NCBI GenBank assembly: GCA_015179125.1
Contig: WHVA01000400.1
Coordinates: 1 to 64,000, forward strand
Direction of reading: 5' to 3'
Origin: Gautieria morchelliformis
Taxonomy: Eukaryota; Basidiomycota; Agaricomycetes; Gomphales; Gomphaceae
DNA length: 64,000 bases
Shown here: positions 32,383-43,321 of the stretch, one piece after another
How the letters are laid out: each line of letters starts with the position of its first letter
Position numbering within the stretch: the stretch's first letter is position 1
Program-made: the position numbers and the translations under genes
The notes under the pieces: generated by a model
The model's input: the letters and a program-made list of their open reading frames with translations, nothing else
What the model was told of the DNA's origin: nothing
The model's database searches: none

Positions 32383-33667
32383 GGAGGAGTTAGAGGTCGT
32401 GGTGGTCTCCGGGAAAGGAGGCAATGCGAGGCAACTGCGGTGAGAACGTGGGAATAAGAAGACACGAAGGCCTACCCAAACTTGTAGGAATATTCTGAGC
32501 TTCACGCACGGGCACGGAGCCTCTATAGAACGAGTCTCTCAACGGTGGTACGTGGTTGCTTATGGTCCTATCCCCACTATGGATGAAATGGTTTCGGAGA
32601 TCATGTGCTGGCCCCTGGGAACGAGGTTTATTTTATGGATTTTGTTGGACGGTTACTCTAGACGACGTTTTACAATGGCTGTTATATCGCAGAGGACGAC
32701 GGTGTATTGTCCCAAGCCAGAACTAAACATAATAGAGAAATCTAGAGCATACTGTGCATATTACGAATGTATGGAACGCCGAGCTTAAGTGCTGCGTGAG
32801 GGAGGGTCTTTTAGCGTGAACGATCCCCACCCTCTTCATCCTGTGAAGAAGGCGTCAGGTCTGCTTGGTGCGTTCAACGCGGGGTAGAACCTATCCCACC
32901 CTTTATCGTTCCCCTTGCCAACCCTCACGCAAAAGCCAAACGCGACCCCCTGCGAAACAGCCGCCTCCAAACCACGGAGCCATCAAAACCCCTACCAGGG
33001 AAACCCCCACGAAAGAAGCTCGCAAAGAACCCACGACCCATCCTGGTGCATGAAGCGTGGAGCGTGAAGACGATGAAGGAAGATGCATGCAACGTCTAAC
33101 GTCAGGCGCGGGATGAGGAGTGATATCGGCCTCGGCGCCCTCATGCGCTGCCGTCCGATTCTGCACCCCATACCCCTCCTTCCGCAGTACTGCGCCCCCG
33201 CGTTCATGCCCACGCACGCAATCGCCTCACCATACTCACCCTGCGCCGTAAACCCCGCATGCCCTATCTTGACCTACTTGGAATCGAAGGCGCCACGCTT
33301 GCAGGAGGCCAGGATGCGGAGGTCGAGATGTGCCACGAGGTGGCGCGGGTCACCAGAATGAAGAGAATGAAACCGAGTCGCCTTCTCTTCGAGTGGGGCC
33401 GTCAGCTTTGGCCGCGCGGACCATTGATCCTCGCTATGCCTCTCCATTACGTGAGAACGGCGCACCAACAGACCCTTCAAGTCCCATCCATGGATCTGCG
33501 GAACGCGTCTGGTCATGATGTTTCAGCCATATGAGGACGTAGCAGTGAGCATAAGCCCTCGCAGCTCGCCACACGCGTATTCAGCCCTCAAGACCCATGC
33601 CGCCCCGCCTTGACAGCGTCGACACCTGCTACGCTCGGAGCTACGATGGTATGGCGGCGCAGCCTAG
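32383..33667. other. Intergenic region, CpG-rich, no supported gene
   Basis: Between the NLR start and the GT8 gene. The first ~150 bp should hold the NLR promoter (minus sense). From 32800 to 33660 it is GC- and CpG-rich compared with the repeats around it. Several overlapping open frames exist but none has recognisable domains or splice structure. Confidence 0.5.
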
Positions 33668-33675
33668 TGATGCAC

Positions 33676-33808
33676 GGGGCTCGGGCTCAAGCCCGAAGCC
33701 GAGCCCAGCCGAGCCTGATTTGGCGGAGCCTAGCCCGGGCCCAGCCCGCATTGGTGGGCCGGGCTTCTACCTTGCGGAAGCCCAAGCCCTGGGCTTGAGC
33801 CCGGGCTT
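33676..33808. mobile_element. 133-bp hAT-type MITE
   Basis: Terminal inverted repeats built from GGGCTCGGGCTCAAGCCC and its complement, flanked by an 8-bp target duplication with one mismatch: TGATGCAC (33668-33675) and TGCTGCAC (33809-33816). Eight-bp duplications are typical of hAT elements. It has no coding capacity. It lies in front of the GT8 gene and could affect its promoter. Confidence 0.75.
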
Positions 33809-33941
33809 TGCTGCACTTATATGGTACAATTTGCCTTGATTTGGACGGCAACTGTATATACATGAAACAAGGTTATTTCTCTCGTTCTGCCCCGACTAAT
33901 CACTGGATATTTTTTCTCTAGACTATTATGAGCCGCTGTGA

Positions 33942-34871
33942 GTGCTTTGCGTGTCTTTGCTGTTATATGTACCTATTCATTTGTGGTTAAGAAATAGTGC
34001 CTCTGTCATTGACTGGTCGCAAGAGACTTATTTGTCCCAGACGACAGCACTCAATCCCGAGGAGCATGCGGTCGTTTCGTCCCTTTACACCGATTCCTAT
34101 ATCAGACCGATAATCACGTTGGGCCACTCCTTGGATGCTGCCAATATGAACATGCGCAGGATTCTCGTCTACATCCTGGGCAGCGTGTCGGCGGGCTCGC
34201 TTTGCCTGGCGACCGCAGCTGGGTAGACTGTGCATCCAGTGTCGCAGATCGCCCCGCCGCACCACGGCAAGGGCGTGAACCGTCTATACCTCGACCAATA
34301 CACGAAACTCAACATCTGGACACTGGACTCGATAGGGATCAAAAGCCTCGTATACGTTGACGCGGACACGCTCGTCCGCCGGAATTTTGTCGAGCTGTTC
34401 ACGCTGCCTTATAACTTTGCGGCCGTGCCGGACATCTACCGGGACCACCGCGGGTTTACCGTCGAGTTCAACGCGGGCGTGCTGTTCCTCCGCACGAGCA
34501 CCGCGGTGTTCGAGGACATGCTCTCGAAAATCGGGACGGCGAGGTTCCCGCCGTCGATGGCGGAGCAGGCGTTCCTGAACGCGTATTTCGGGCTGCAGGC
34601 GATCCGGCTGCCGTACGCGTACAACGCCAACATCGCGATAAAGTGGCGGAGCCCGGCGCTCTGGAAGGCGATGGTGGCCGACCTGTGCATTGTGCATTAT
34701 ACGTTGGACAAGCCCTTTCCGCTGCAGGGACAGGGGCGACAGTCGGTGAAGGAGTTTTTTGAGAGCCCGCTGGACCCGGGGAGGGGACTCTGGACGGAGG
34801 AGATAGCGTGGTGGCAGGAATCGTGGCGAGAAACGGCGGCCACATTGAAGAACAAGGCTGCACATTGCTAG
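33942..34871 (+). pseudogene. GT8-family (glycogenin-like) glycosyltransferase, nonsense codon
   Basis: One frame runs from before 34030 to the stop at 34871. Motifs: AVVSSLYTDSYIRPIITLGH near the N-terminus, KGVNRLYLDQYTKLNIW, the metal/nucleotide-binding DxD in LVYVDADTLVRRNF (about 34350), EFNAGVLFLRTS, AEQAFLNAYF, and LCIVHYTLDKPF with the conserved His. These are features of GT8 enzymes that transfer sugar from UDP-sugar. A single TAG (34224-34226) sits where this family has a Trp (AAG-stop-TVHP), so the gene is either a recent pseudogene or a variant allele. The true 5' end is unclear: there is no convincing ATG, a 54-nt GTGAGT...TTAAG intron may lie at about 33936-33990, and a hydrophobic stretch there may be a signal anchor. 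Confidence 0.8.
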
Positions 34872-34962
34872 TTAATATAATATATAATCTTTATTTGACA
34901 TTACTGTATAGCAAATGCGATCACTTCTAATTTAGATGAACTATGGTTCCTGGTTACAAATA

Positions 34963-34979
34963 CTAGGGTTAGGGTTAGC
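34963..34979 (+). repeat. Short telomere-like repeat
   Basis: TAGGGTTAGGGTTAG, 2.5 units of the TTAGGG telomere repeat found in most filamentous fungi, 150 bp upstream of the 906-bp TA-flanked element. The same motif is found near the right ends of the DDE elements at 19757 and 56917. The rest of 34872-35127 has no feature. Confidence 0.7.
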
Positions 34980-35129
34980 CCTCGCAAACGGCCAAAAACA
35001 AGAGCCCGGCCACTCCGAGGAGCGAACCAGGACAGAAAAGATTGAGACGGTGCATACAGCCTAAACCGTATACAAGCTACAAGAGCTGGCTGGGGACAAT
35101 GTGTCGCCGTGCTATGGTCATCTCCCATA

Positions 35130-36035
35130 AGATAGAAGTCATCTTAAACTGGCACCCCTTACGTAAGCTGAGCACAGTCCAACGGCGAGCTCAATAACAC
35201 TCGAAGGCAAACACTTTTTGCCAAATGGCTTCCTAGAGTCTCTTTGGGACATGTCTACCTACAATCCTTAGGAGAGACTTAGGATATATCTATATTTATT
35301 GAGGAGATATATAGCATCCAAAATGTGACATAGAAAAAATACCAAATTATTTTTCTGATGTCCTAGAATGATTTCCTGCAATTTCGGTTTTTGGACCGAT
35401 GGAATTTGGCGGTCACGTGATAGGTCACGTGACCTATTTGTCAGCCTTTCGAACCTTTGGACGACGCACGGAAAAAGCTTCAAGGGGCCTTGCTACACAT
35501 TTCTACTGCTTAAATCAGGGTTTAGGTAGGTACAACCTTACACTAGGTGAGTTCCACTGCAGGCCGCTTGCTTAGTCATCACTTTGACCGCCCGGCAGGT
35601 TGTGCTTGACCCCATTCACACATTCAGGCCTCAGGGATTGCGGCTGTCTAGATGATGTCCCCTTTGTACAGATTCAGAGGTGTGTGAGAATTGTTTCCTA
35701 TCAGCAGATTCTAACTCCTCAACAGGGATGCTAATAGGTTGGCCTGATTTATAGATGCCTACAAAAAAGGGTTGAATGGGGCACAAGCTGTCTGGGAAAA
35801 CCGTAAATACCATGCCCATCGTACTTTACCTCCAAACATTATGTCTGAGTTGGACAAGGAATTCATGTAATATAATTCAATGTCACTAATTATATTATAG
35901 AACATGTCATTGCACCAAGGTGCCTTCTGAAAGGGGAAAAAAAAAAAAAAAAAATCCCCAAGGCGAGGATTTGGCGCATCACGTGACCTAAGCGCCCGCT
36001 TACATAAAGGTGCCAGTTTAAGATGACTTCTATCT
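35130..36035. mobile_element. 906-bp non-autonomous TA-target element
   Basis: Flanked by TA (35128-35129, 36036-36037). The terminal repeats are perfect for 27 bp, beginning AGATAGAAGTCATCTTAAAC, and similar for a further ~12 bp. The left part matches the left parts of the copies at 13143 and 39760 (minus), and a piece near 35750-35870 codes for a transposase C-terminal segment (KKGLNGAQAVWENRKYH). It is therefore a deletion derivative that an autonomous relative could move. A GGGG(A)17TCCCC run is at about 35936-35960. Confidence 0.88.
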
Positions 36036-36213
36036 TAGCCCGCAGCCGCAGCACATGAAAGCACCTGCGCCATCAAGGTAAGTATGAAGAAAAGCGTTCT
36101 ACTGCGCTTGGTCTTTATACCCGCACAGACCGCGCACGGACCAGGCGGCTAATAATAAACTCGCGTACACTCGGATCAAGGTGCCGGCTGCCATAGCAAT
36201 GACTTCTTTACTC

Positions 36214-36993
36214 AGCCATTCTGGGCATTCTTGTGGCCTGATTTGGATGCTCGAGTCAATTCCCTTGTCGTCTGTCAATTTACGAGCTACTTCGACAGAC
36301 CATCCTTGGGCAGTATGTATCGTCGACTGTTGCTTAGTTCTGCTACTCCACTCACCCTCAGAGGTCATGCTCACAGCGTAGCCCATGGGGATAGGCCTCT
36401 AGCTTTCCCTAGAGACCGCCGCTTGAAAATAAAAATAATTGCAACTTTACGGGGAACCAGCAGGGAAGTGTGGACCGCTCTGAATCCCCACTCCGCACGG
36501 CACGGTTTTCACCAAGCCATCACAAATGAGGAGAGCACCTTACAGTAAGACGGGTGCGCTGACATCATTGTACCGCGAGACAATGCGTGGGCTGCAATAC
36601 ATCGTGACTAGACGCGAAGAATGGCCTCACAAGTGACATATGCACTGGCTTCTATGGATTGTATGGTCACCCGCAGAGTGGATAGCCGACACCACCTAGG
36701 GCATCTACCAGTATAGAGCAGGGTGAGGTGTTGAGCCTGAGACCAGGCCATATCCAATTCTCACTTTGGCTTGGTAGGAGGCATGTGGCATCTGTACGTG
36801 CCATGCCACTATGATGACCGCCGCACGCACAATCTAAAACGCTCACCGGTGCACACCTCGCCGAATGGCACACATGCACACAGGCAAGCGACGAGGGGGG
36901 GGAGGGGGACGCGAGTCACGACTGGGTATAGGGTGGATTGAGACAGACCTGAGCGCAAGGGGGACGTACGTTATCTCGCCGGGATATGCGATC
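36214..36993 (+). repeat. Noncoding repeat R1, copy 2 (empty site)
   Basis: Match to 3525-4747 without the solo LTR and without the 6.4-kb element. It keeps more CpG than copy 1. It continues through 36994-37075, matching 11149-11245, and then enters the Gypsy RT ORF. 36036-36213 holds nothing recognisable. Confidence 0.8.
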
Positions 36994-37075
36994 AGGCTTG
37001 AACCGTCATGAGGGGGCAGTAGAGTCACCTCGTACTAAAGCGGGCGATCAGGGCACTGGCATCTGATCTGATCTG

Positions 37076-37690
37076 ATGTTCGTGAAGTGCCCAGAGCACT
37101 TTTGTGAGGAGCTATCCGTGAAGCTCAAGCATTACACCACTGCAAAGTGGTGGATCCCAGCAGTCGCACACCAAGCGGTGCCTATGCTGTGTGTGCCAAA
37201 AAAGAACAGTACACTCCATACCATCTTCGGTCTGCAACAGCAGAATGAGAACACCGTAAAGGATGTCACACCCTTCCCGGATCAGGACATCATCTGCAGC
37301 GACATGGGGTGCTGCAGGTATCAAACAAAAATCAATATGTCTGAGGCATATGAGCAAATCTGGATCGGTCTGGAAGACGTAGCAAAAACTGCTTTTGCTA
37401 TGATACTTGGCACATTTAGGAGCCAAGTAATACAGATGGGAGACTGCAATGCACCATCAATGTTCCAATGTCTGATGATGGCAATCTTCTGCGACTGTAT
37501 AGGTGGCTTCATCCATGTATACATGGACGACATTTTCATCTTCTCGCACTCGATCAAAGAGCACAAGGAGCACCTCCGCATAGTTTTTGACAGGCTGTGG
37601 AAGAACCACCTCTTCTTGAGTAAGAAGAAAGTGGACTTCTATTCACAGAGAATGGAGTGCCTGGGTCACATCATTGACACATTTCAAAAA
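37076..37690 (+). pseudogene. Gypsy reverse transcriptase fragment (third family)
   Basis: Codes for an RT core: WWIPAVAHQAVPMLCVPKKN, INMSEAYEQIWIGLEDVAKT, VIQMGDCNAPSMFQCLMMAI, catalytic VYMDDIFIFSHSIKEH, then MECLGHIID. It stops at about 37685, where a DDE transposon fragment in minus orientation abuts. Protease, RNase H and integrase are absent. The sequence differs from G1 ([11 protein letters not shown]), so it is a separate family. Confidence 0.88.
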
Positions 37691-39760
37691 ATAAACCAGT
37701 TAAAGGTAAAGTTACTCACTCATTATCATCCTTTAAATGACCCCATTCAGATGTAAGAAAGTCTGACACCATGAGGGATGGTCCTTCCCCTTTCCACTCC
37801 AGCAATTCCTTCTCACATGAATGTATCCATTTTGTTTTTCAGCAATCATTAGCATAAAATGTCAACTCATCGTGCCTGACCAAAATGAGCTGGAACCAAC
37901 CTCCAGGTACACATAACCCATCAAGTGTGGTGAGCACATTGCCTAAATGGCCATATGTGACCATTTGGTTTGTGTATTCTTCCCAGCATACCAGAAACCT
38001 GTGACGATGTGCCACAACATCATCACATTCATGGCCATCAATATACATCCCATTTGGTTTCCTTGAAAACCGCCAATCAAGTTTGTGCAACCACCACCGT
38101 GCCATTGAGAGGCTGGTTTTAGGTTTGTTTGTCACCAAGTCATTCCTGCATCTCTGAGGTGGCCATATAATCAACAACATTGTGTGCTTGTATGTAACCT
38201 TCCTTTGCAATTGACTGCATGTGTAGCTGAATTGCCTGGGACAAGTCTTCATCCTCCAGAACTGAACAAGTATGCCGACCATACCAATGCACTGGCAGTT
38301 TGCCATTGGCCAGAAACTGGTGGATCCATGAATGCAGAGCTCATGCATGTTGATTTCCCTTACCTGCTGCTCTGGCAGCAAGTAGGGATGCTTCGCACCA
38401 TGAAAATGAAAGCTCAGGGTCAAGGTACAGGTTCAGAGTACTAACCATTGTGGTGTTTCAGCTCCAGAAGAACACATCTAGTTTCTTATCTTTACTAACC
38501 ACCATGAGCTTTGACTGTGCTTGACGCAGTGCAGGGAAAGCACACCAGTTAAGGCTACCCCATGCCCTGTCTGTAGCATTTGGCAGGCTCTCATTTTGTA
38601 GGTTTTATTTTTTGTGCAGCATCTGCACTGTTTATCTGTGCTTCAGCTGTATTTCCGGTCTCAGCATCTTCCTTCTGAGTCGCTCACACTTTGCCAAGGT
38701 GTACTTTCCTCAGCAGTTGTGTCAGTAACAGCAGGCTAGGCAGGCATTCAGGTGATAATTTAAATCAACAGTGAATCAAACAGCCTACCTGAGTCTCCAC
38801 TGCATGCTCTTTGTCTGCTGAAGGATCTGACCTGAGTTCTGCAATGTCTCCAGCTACCATGACAGTTTTATTTGTTTTTGAGAGTTAGTTTATTCCCTGC
38901 ATAGGTTATGTCTTTTCTTTTTGCAGCCCACTGTTGTTTCAACCTCACTGAATTCCCAGTGTAGTGTCTTGACCACTTTCTCGTCTTTTGTCTCCCTCCT
39001 TCAGCAGCAGCAGCAGCATCATGACCCCTCAGCAGTGTTTCTGCAAAGATCAATAGCTCAGTGTTGGTATGTATTTCATCTTCAGCCTCTTCATCTTCTC
39101 ACCCCACTGAATCTTCGTCATCTGACCCCATAATAAATCCTTCATCTCCAAGCACTGGAAGCCATCTAGAAGCACCATGCTCTCATTCAGCTGCATGTGA
39201 AGTGTGCCCATCAACGGAAGGTATGTACTCATCATCTGAATCCTCTGAATCCTCTACAACCATGACTGCAGCATTCAGTGGCCTTGGACATGCAGATTTG
39301 AGATTGTGGAGTTGAAAAGCCTTATTTTTAGATTTCAGCCCATCTTGTGGCTCAGATTGTGCAAATATAACTATTTTGAGAAGTGGAAGGGGTAGGAAGG
39401 GCCTAGGAGTCGCAGTGCAATGTTTTTTCTTCGACCTCCAAAGCTGACAAATGTGTCATGTGATCCTTCACATGATCGCCAAATTATGTCAGTCCAAATA
39501 CCAAAATTGTGTGGAATCACTCTAGGACATCAAAAAAATAATTTGGATTTTTTTTTCTTGTGTCACACTTTGAACATCATATTTCCCCTCCAGTAATGTA
39601 GATATTTCCCAAGTCTGTCCTAGAAGTTGTAGCTATGCATAACCCAAAGAGAATCAGGGAAGCCATTTGGCAAAAAGTTTCTGCTTTCAAGTATTATTGA
39701 GCTCACTGTTGGATGGTCCTGAGCTTATGTAAAGGTGCCACATTTAAACGACTTCTATCT
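37691..39760 (-). mobile_element. TA-target DDE transposon, 5' half
   Basis: The right end (39760) carries the inverted repeat AGATAGAAGTCGTTTAAATG beside TA (39761-39762). On the minus strand the acidic/basic N-terminus (LIFAETLLRGHDAAAAAEGG, NSVRLKQQWAAKRKDI) is followed by MARWWLHKLDWRFSRKPNGM, YIDGHECDDVVAHRHRFLV, HDELTFYAND (first catalytic Asp) and KGEGPSLMVSDFLTSEWG. It is cut off before the second Asp by the Gypsy RT fragment. Stops and shifts are present. A close inverted relative is at 48896-50346. Confidence 0.8.
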
Positions 39761-39762
39761 TA

Positions 39763-39965
39763 GCACATTGCCCTAGGGGCAATGTGGGTAAACAGGGTAG
39801 TTACAGACACCTGCCATTTGAGCTCCAGCATCACCAGTTTTCTGTCAGGCTGGCCTTTGCCATGACTATCAACAAGTCTCAAGGGCAGTCTCTTGGCAGG
39901 GTAGGCATAGACTTACGATACATAGTATTTTCACATGGACAGTTTTATGTTGCAGTGTCAAGAGG
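39763..39965 (+). pseudogene. Helitron helicase C-terminal fragment
   Basis: HLPFELQHHQFSVRLAFAMT, INKSQGQSLGRVGIDLRYIV and FSHGQFYVAVSRG, the end of a Helitron Pif1-type helicase. It is bounded on the left by the DDE transposon at the same TA as at 13141 and interrupted on the right by the L4 repeat within SRG. The coding line resumes at 41030 (TNWNRFHVL-like), showing that the L4 inserted into a Helitron. Confidence 0.85.
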
Positions 39966-41024
39966 TTTTGGATTAAGATATCAACTAGTGCCTTTAGCAA
40001 ATAAAATCTATTGCTTAGCGGTTGGAACTGCTATGTTCGTCCTTCCTCTGTGTGCTGACTAAGCCTCTTGAGACGCGTCGGGCACTGATGGCTGGAAGTC
40101 CCGTGACCGTGTTGACAAGAAAATGGTGTCGATCTAAGGGATAACCAAATCAAAAGCATTCGCTTTTGAGGTAGTGTAGAGTAAACAGTGATAATGAACC
40201 CTCAACGAAGATTTGGAGTAAACTATCAAGACTTGAGCCCTGTAGCTATCAAACAAGACTACAGTGGTTTCAGGGGGTAAAATAATTGATTATGGATGAT
40301 CTCGTTCATACATTTGTAGTAGCTATTTATACTATATTAGTGGTAACTACTGGTGTTCAAGATAGTGAGCAGATGGGTCGAAAAACTACTTGTAACTAGG
40401 GGGTGACTAATTATAGTCATGAAGTCATGGGGTGATGGAGATAGTATCAGGATTATTTAGGCTTTGGAATAGGGATATGTACTTAGCATACAAAGCCCCT
40501 GTGATGTTAGATAATAGTCAGCCGGTCGTGTCATGGAGTTCAAATAGAAAATGAGAATTGAATTTGCCCTGCCTAGCATAAATGCTAGGCTTGGTGATGG
40601 GGCCGCTGTCTCTGTGCCTTTTCTGTGGGGCAGCTAATTGAGTACATGTATTGTGGATGACATTCTCAAGTCACTCCACAATACCCGGTGCTCCTGCGCA
40701 GTCTGTACCTCTCTGCGGCGTTTGGTGCCCGCACCTCCTCAGTGCCTGTGGCCTGGCGCCTGTCGACGTCATGGCCAATGCCATCACTCGATAGGCGCGC
40801 TGTCTCTGATCGGCCGCAGGTGGTCGACGCCTGTATCCCTGTATCTTATCTAATCTGTAGATAAGATAGCAATTCATGATTTCATGTGTCCGCCGTCTGC
40901 GCCGACGTCCATCGTAAGTGTTATTTCTATATCTTTTGATCCTTTTTCTTTGTTTCCTTTTATTAGTTTTTTTTTGTATATATATAGATGATTTGAAATG
41001 AAAGTAATTGCGTCTATCATAACA
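39966..41024 (-). mobile_element. L4 LTR-like repeat, 1059 bp, with TSD
   Basis: Flanked by AGAGG (39961-39965, 41025-41029). The minus strand reads TGTTATGATAGACGCAATTA ... TAATCCAAAA. Contains the hairpins GCCTAGCATAAATGCTAGGC (40571-40590) and TATCTTATCTA/TAGATAAGATA (about 40847-40873). Confidence 0.88.
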
Positions 41025-41516
41025 AGAGGCACTAATTGGAACAGATTCCATGTTCTTTTAGGGGAGGGGAACAAAACTTCTAATTGTTACATATCATGAA
41101 GCCAGAAGTCGGAACTAGAAAGGACAGCGGCTTAAACTTATGTGTTGCACCCCCAATGAACTATCTTCCTAAGCATTTCAGATCGGAAGTCAGAAGTCAG
41201 AATGTGTTGAAGTAAGTCAAAGGTCAGAAGCTAAGTTGGAAGGCAGAAAGTGGTAAGGCAGAGAGGCAGAGGTTGGAAAGCAGAGGTAGGGAGAATCTTG
41301 CAATACTCGCTATGCTAAGAACAGGAGATAGAGCAAAGGGAAACACATATCAAAGGTGATTATCTGATTGCAGAATCGAGAGCATACATGAGGGTTTTAT
41401 AGAAAGAGCTGAGTTGACATGTAATGTTGTACTACTAAGCATGTTCCGCAGAAAGCAAAAGTCGGATATGATATACAGGGTAAGTAACTAATCAGGAACA
41501 AAAAACTACAAGGGGG
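41025..41516 (-). repeat. Helitron-derived 3' region, inverted copy of 12.4-12.9 kb
   Basis: Begins with the continuation of the helicase end and then matches the reverse complement of 12390-12896, including the GAAGTCAGAAGTCAG and GGCAGAGAGGCAGAG words. It ends at the solo L3 LTR. Confidence 0.65.
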
Positions 41517-42400
41517 TGTCATGACCCATTTATTATTGTATCAAGTTACCCCCATTTTCCCTTTCATCCCTCCATCTCTATGTTCGCTCCATTTGCCCTT
41601 CGCCGGATTCACCAAATGACCAATTGCCGCTCGCATCATTCACCAGTAGTCACCATCAAACACTATGGACATCCTCTAACCAGTGTGATGGTTCATCACT
41701 GGCCCCATCACCTTCCCAATTCAACCCCCTTTGGGTGTTCCTATGGCCAACATGCATTCGCAGGACGTCCTACCTGTAGATCATGCAGGATCGACCCATT
41801 GGACCAAGAGTCCATGCAGGGTAAGATATATACAGGTCTCAAGGTGTGTTTTCTTACCTAGGTGCCTTTGTCCCCTTTCCTCCTCATCATTTCATGTTTG
41901 CACTCCTCCTTAGTTCTATTGTATATGTGTTTCATCTATTTGTATCCTGACTGCGCAACCCCTATCCAACCCTGACTCACAATAGCCTCTTTCCTATTTG
42001 CTGATAACATACGAGTATTCGGTATAAGTAGTTTACATTCACATGTATATTCTGCAGTTCAATTATCATGTGTCTATCTTGTGTAAAACCCAACTACACT
42101 GTGACCATCATTTTATGCCCTCTTCTCTAGACTACTACCTTTAACCAGAGTAGAGCTTAAGCACCACTGGTGAGTTTCTATATCTCACCTTCACCACCTT
42201 TGTCTCCAAACCCTTGTCTGTGCTGTTGGCGAAGGGCTCTGAAGGAGTGCCTTCTCCAGCAAAAGGAGTGTTACTACTAGACAGCTCCGTTCAAGTAGCC
42301 CCCTTACTTCATAACCTGTATTGGCTTTACATTATTTGCTGAACTACATTCACCATGTTCACTAATACACAATATTAACACCCAAAAACCAATCTTGACA
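41517..42400 (+). mobile_element. Solo LTR of family L3, 884 bp
   Basis: Starts TGTCATGACC and ends CCAATCTTGACA. Flanked by GGGGG on the left (41512-41516) and GGGGGG on the right, consistent with a 5-bp duplication in a G run. This copy defines the family: others are at 9216-10490, 13982-14383, 5740-6928 and a fragment at 48767-48895. No internal domain for this family is present in the window. Confidence 0.85.
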
Positions 42401-42427
42401 GGGGGGTGCAGGGTAGAGTCAAGAACA

Positions 42428-42784
42428 TGTTGGGTGCATATATGCTCCAGCACCAGAATCAAGCCAAACACCTTCCATTATTTGTGTTTCATTCAAATTT
42501 CATTTCAGATCATTCTCCTATGATCACTTCATTTTTTAGAATTTTTCTGAAATTTTCTATCAAGTATGTGTATTTCTATTTCTATTTGTTTTTCTTGTTT
42601 TGCTAGCCGGCTCGCCTACCTTTTGCTTCCGTTGTCCTGACCAGTTGGCTCTGCCGAATGTGGGACCCAAAATGAATTGGCCACTTGCCCTGCCATGGGT
42701 GCTAAAGGGCTGGGTGGTAGTATATGTGAAGTAAGACATGATTTCAACCTCTCTCAGTGACAATTAAATTCACTGAGAGAGGCA
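42428..42784 (+). mobile_element. Partial Copia LTR
   Basis: Begins TGTTGGGTGCATATATGCTC and keeps the CTCTCTCAGTGACAATTAAA / TTCACTGAGAGAG stem at its end (about 42751-42782), but lacks the last ~100-170 bp of the LTR. More diverged than the other Copia LTRs here. Confidence 0.8.
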
Positions 42785-42796
42785 ATGTGTATTGTA

Positions 42797-43189
42797 CTGT
42801 AGTTCAGCTTTACCAAGGCCAAACTTGGGTCACTGGTCAGAGGGCTTGGCTTCAACCTCATGGGTTGCGCCCACTCAGTGTTCCGCCCTAATTTTGGGAG
42901 CAGGGAGGTCTTAAGTATGAGAAACTAATTCAATATCTGAACTGGGGAACTACAATACATGGACTGGAGGTCTATATAGTAAAGTAGTGTGCAGGGTCGC
43001 GAAGAGAATGATCAGATCAACGGACATGGGGACAAAAGGGTCAGGCAAACGGGGAACTAACTAGAAAAGGAAATCAGGGGTGATGGAAGGTGCAAAGGGA
43101 AACCTGAGGAAAGCCAAATAGAACATGAGGTTCCCGAACGAGAACCAAAGCCAAGGCTTCAGGACCGGATTCGGGAACGGATAGTAACA
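42797..43189 (-). repeat. 3' LTR of Gypsy G2 with polypurine tract at 43190-43207
   Basis: On the minus strand TGTTACTATCCGTTCCCGAA begins right after AAGGGGGAGGTAC. Matches the solo LTR 14775-15209. The left limit (42797) is set by that comparison and is approximate. Confidence 0.8.
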
Positions 43190-43321
43190 GTACCTCCCCC
43201 TTATGGCCAAACCCATGAGGCCATAAGTGAGATCCCAGAGATCGCTGGGTTGGGGGGTTATGTAAGCTTTGTTTTGCGTTCTGCTTCTTGTCTTCTCCCA
43301 TTATCATCAGAATTGCGGATC

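Noticed and set aside
33259..33534. 91-codon plus-strand frame in the GC-rich intergenic part
   Set aside because: No recognisable domain and several equally long overlapping frames on both strands, as expected by chance in GC-rich DNA.
34284..34865. 193-codon minus-strand frame opposite the GT8 gene
   Set aside because: Arg/Pro/Leu-rich shadow of GC-rich coding sequence; no motifs, whereas the plus frame has all GT8 motifs.
34963..34979. TAGGG repeats as a sign of a chromosome end
   Set aside because: Only 2-3 units, flanked by genes and repeats on both sides; too short for a telomere.
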